DNA of 6,950 bases. Source: JASFEQ01 sp050122535. GTDB lineage: Bacteria > Desulfobacterota > DSM-4660 > Desulfatiglandales > HGW-15. The stretch is from positions 1 to 6,950 of the forward strand of contig JASFIT010000253.1 in NCBI GenBank assembly GCA_050122535.1, written 5' to 3'. A model generated the notes under the pieces. The model was not told the DNA's origin, searched no databases, and was given only the letters and a program-made list of their open reading frames with translations. Shown here piece after piece: positions 5,513 through 6,950 of the stretch; positions within the stretch are counted from its first letter, which is position 1, and each line of letters starts with the position of its first letter. Position numbers and translations under genes: made by a program.

Positions 5513-5524
5513 GGGTTGCAACCC
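5513..5524. promoter_or_regulatory. Perfect 12-bp palindrome upstream of the -35
   Basis: GGGTTGCAACCC is fully self-complementary and begins 4 bases upstream of the minus-strand -35 hexamer and 18 bases after the MFS stop. It might be an activator or repressor site, or the stem of an MFS 3' hairpin, though no T-run follows it on the minus strand. Confidence 0.35.
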
Positions 5525-5541
5525 GCGTGCCAAATTCTCTT

Positions 5542-6774
5542 CTATTCAATGCCTCTGCGCCTCTCTACGGTCCCCAAGACAAAAGATAGAGCCACAACGA
5601 TAAGGGCAACTGCCATGAGGACCCACGACGCACTCTGCCAATCACCTGTGCGGGACACCACTGTTGCAGCGATCGGAGGCCCGGTCAGCAATCCCAGTTG
5701 AGCCCCTTGCAGCAACAGTCCCTGGCTGGTGGCCACCAATTCTGGGGTAGGTGCATTAACCGCTGCGCCGTGAAGCGCCGCCGCTGGGAATATGCCACCT
5801 ATTCCGGAAAAGACTAGGCAGAGCAGGTATGCGTAGGGGAGGGGCATGCCGCTCTTGTAAATGCCGAAGCAACAGAGGCCCGTGATCAGGTTGGGTCCAG
5901 CTACAAGGTGCCATCTTTTCAAGCCCTTTTGCAAGAGCCCTCCCCCCACCAGGTTCCCAGGGACGTTCATGGCGACCACAAAGGCGCTAAGAATGGCCGC
6001 CATGGCCGGTGTCACGCCATGCTCTTCAATGAGCAACGTGGGCAAAAATCCGGTAACCACCACAAACTGGAACCCATAGGCTGCAAAGCAAAGCCCCAAC
6101 AGAAGGGGACCCGGGGTTTTCAGAGTGAGCCAGATATCTTTGACCAGATTCTTAAGGGGATTTCTCCGTCGGGTTACACGGCTGTCCAGGCCCCGTGTGG
6201 CCAAAGCGAGGAGGATCGCAAAAGTGAACGGTAGCACTGCATTGATCCGCCACAATCCACGCCATCCAAAAAAATCGACCAGAAAGGGGGCAAGGAGCAT
6301 CATCGTTGAGGCGCCCATTGGAAAGAAGCTACCCCATACGCCGAAAGCAATGCGCTCATCGCTCTTCCTTGTAACTTGCAGAATCAAAACGGGCGCTGAA
6401 ACAGCTGTCAAAATATACCCAATGCCTTCAAGGAAACGGCTGCCCAGTAGCACAACGGATGTTGTGGCAAAGGAACCTGCGAAACTTCCTAAAGCACTGC
6501 AGGCCAGGCCAAAGCACATCATCCGCCGATGTCCCAGCCAGTCAGAAATCGCTCCTACCCCTGGCGCTGTAAAGGCGCCGAGGATACCTGTAGCAGATAA
6601 TACCCATCCAGCCATGACAAGGCTGAGGCCCAATTCTATGCGGAGTAGCGGAAGGACCGGAGGCGCCTTTCCCACCTGGAATGCCGCCACAACACCACCA
6701 GCAAAAAACAGAAATACGCGACCCCAGTCCGTGGATGTCCTGGCATCTTGGTTTTGTTTCAGTTTCGCAAGCAT
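5542..6774 (-). CDS. Major facilitator superfamily transporter, substrate unknown
   Basis: An inner-membrane secondary transporter of 410 residues, the usual MFS length, with about 12 hydrophobic helices. The first begins near residue 18 and the last ends near 402. The MFS signature between helices 2 and 3 is present (GAISDWLGHRR, residues 74-84), and Arg113 in GSRFLEGIGY matches the conserved helix-4 Arg. The basic central loop (about 193-216, RGLDSRVTRRRNP) divides two six-helix halves. The overall look recalls the CynX/NimT-like and related anion or drug transporters, but I cannot assign a substrate. The ATG at 6772-6774 has no Shine-Dalgarno at normal distance; an ideal GGAGGT lies 36 bases upstream and serves a short overlapping frame better than this one. 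No in-frame ATG, GTG or TTG exists between that site and the ATG. The nearest gene downstream, the GspE-N-like one, seems to be independently promoted. Confidence 0.9.
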   Translation of the reverse strand: MLAKLKQNQDARTSTDWGRVFLFFAGGVVAAFQVGKAPPVLPLLRIELGLSLVMAGWVLSATGILGAFTAPGVGAISDWLGHRRMMCFGLACSALGSFAGSFATTSVVLLGSRFLEGIGYILTAVSAPVLILQVTRKSDERIAFGVWGSFFPMGASTMMLLAPFLVDFFGWRGLWRINAVLPFTFAILLALATRGLDSRVTRRRNPLKNLVKDIWLTLKTPGPLLLGLCFAAYGFQFVVVTGFLPTLLIEEHGVTPAMAAILSAFVVAMNVPGNLVGGGLLQKGLKRWHLVAGPNLITGLCCFGIYKSGMPLPYAYLLCLVFSGIGGIFPAAALHGAAVNAPTPELVATSQGLLLQGAQLGLLTGPPIAATVVSRTGDWQSASWVLMAVALIVVALSFVLGTVERRRGIE

Positions 6775-6803
6775 TGGATCAAGGCGGTTCTTTTCTCGGA
6801 CAA
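6759..6803 (-). CDS. Possible 14-codon leader peptide overlapping the MFS start
   Basis: Minus-strand TTG (6803-6801) stands 7 bases after a perfect GGAGGT (6816-6811) and opens a frame reading MSEKRTALIQCLRN, ending at TGA 6761-6759. That stop lies 11 bases past the MFS ATG in another frame, so ribosomes finishing the leader would be next to the MFS start. This is the geometry of translational coupling and would explain why the MFS ATG lacks its own ribosome binding site. The peptide has no recognisable sequence, and the alternative is a non-standard MFS start upstream. Confidence 0.3.
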   Translation of the reverse strand: MSEKRTALIQCLRN

Positions 6804-6810
6804 GAATCAG

Positions 6811-6816
6811 ACCTCC
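6811..6816 (-). promoter_or_regulatory. Strong Shine-Dalgarno misplaced for the MFS ATG
   Basis: Minus-strand GGAGGT. It is 36 bases from the MFS ATG, too far for direct use, but 7 bases before an out-of-frame TTG that begins the putative leader. In the MFS frame the nearby codons are CTG, ATT, CTT and GTC, none a common start. Confidence 0.5.
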
Positions 6817-6845
6817 ATATCAGGCTTATGAGTTATTGTCTATAG

Positions 6846-6891
6846 CTAACGTTGAGGCTGTCGGAAGCCTTTTTTTCGACAGTGTCGTTAG
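6846..6891. promoter_or_regulatory. Compound inverted repeat upstream of the MFS gene
   Basis: Two nested 6-bp arms: CTAACG (6846-6851) with CGTTAG (6886-6891), and CTGTCG (6858-6863) with CGACAG (6877-6882). A competing + strand hairpin AGGCT-GTCGGA-AGCCT (6855-6870) is followed by six T (6871-6876), the form of an intrinsic terminator. The two inner pairings are mutually exclusive. On the minus strand it would lie in the MFS promoter or leader region, 72-117 bases before the ATG. No + strand gene in the window needs a terminator here, so its role is open. Confidence 0.4.
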
Positions 6892-6950
6892 GTTTCTATT
6901 TGTTATATAGAGGTCTAAGTTGTCCCACCTGTTGTTATCTATTAAGGTGA

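Noticed and set aside
6125..6910. Long + strand open frame (261 codons) opposite the MFS gene
   Set aside because: It is very rich in Arg, Pro, Ser and Thr with no domain, lies antisense to a clear 12-helix transporter, and has no ribosome binding site. It is the mirror of MFS codon usage.

Overview
The window looks like chromosomal DNA of an anaerobic deltaproteobacterium (Desulfobacterota; sulfate reducer or syntroph). The reasons are the tpiA-secG-tRNA-Leu order, a solitary molybdopterin/[4Fe-4S] enzyme of a type common in anaerobes, and a small GspE-N-like protein. The lineage is an inference from gene content, not a search result.

Left part (1-995, + strand): the 3' two thirds of tpiA (triose-phosphate isomerase), secG (Sec translocon subunit) and a complete tRNA-Leu(GAG) with encoded CCA. 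This is a compact housekeeping block.

Middle part (about 979-4661): a 3.7-kb insertion bounded by a perfect 19-bp direct repeat. One copy is the 3' end of tRNA-Leu (979-997) and the other lies at 4643-4661. This is the usual footprint of a tyrosine-recombinase element integrated in a tRNA gene, but no integrase is present, so it reads as a decayed island. It holds about 500 bp without a recognisable gene, one intact 807-codon molybdopterin oxidoreductase (minus strand, TTG start behind a perfect ribosome binding site), and the 5'-truncated, frameshifted 3' end of a large SF2 helicase gene (+ strand) that is nearly flush against the oxidoreductase start. A two-copy 9-bp repeat with 11-bp period follows the helicase remnant and may be an integrase arm-site relic.

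Right part (4662-6950): two divergent very small zinc-ribbon genes (62 and 50 codons), a 72-codon stand-alone GspE-N/MshEN-like protein with a good sigma70-type promoter overlapping inverted repeats, and a 410-codon MFS transporter. The MFS start codon has no Shine-Dalgarno of its own, but a short upstream frame with an ideal one overlaps it. A compound hairpin lies upstream of the transporter.

The part most worth a second look is the island: a single metabolic enzyme of unknown substrate left between tRNA-derived att repeats beside the ruin of a probable defence/conflict helicase. I did not find a clearly new multi-gene system.
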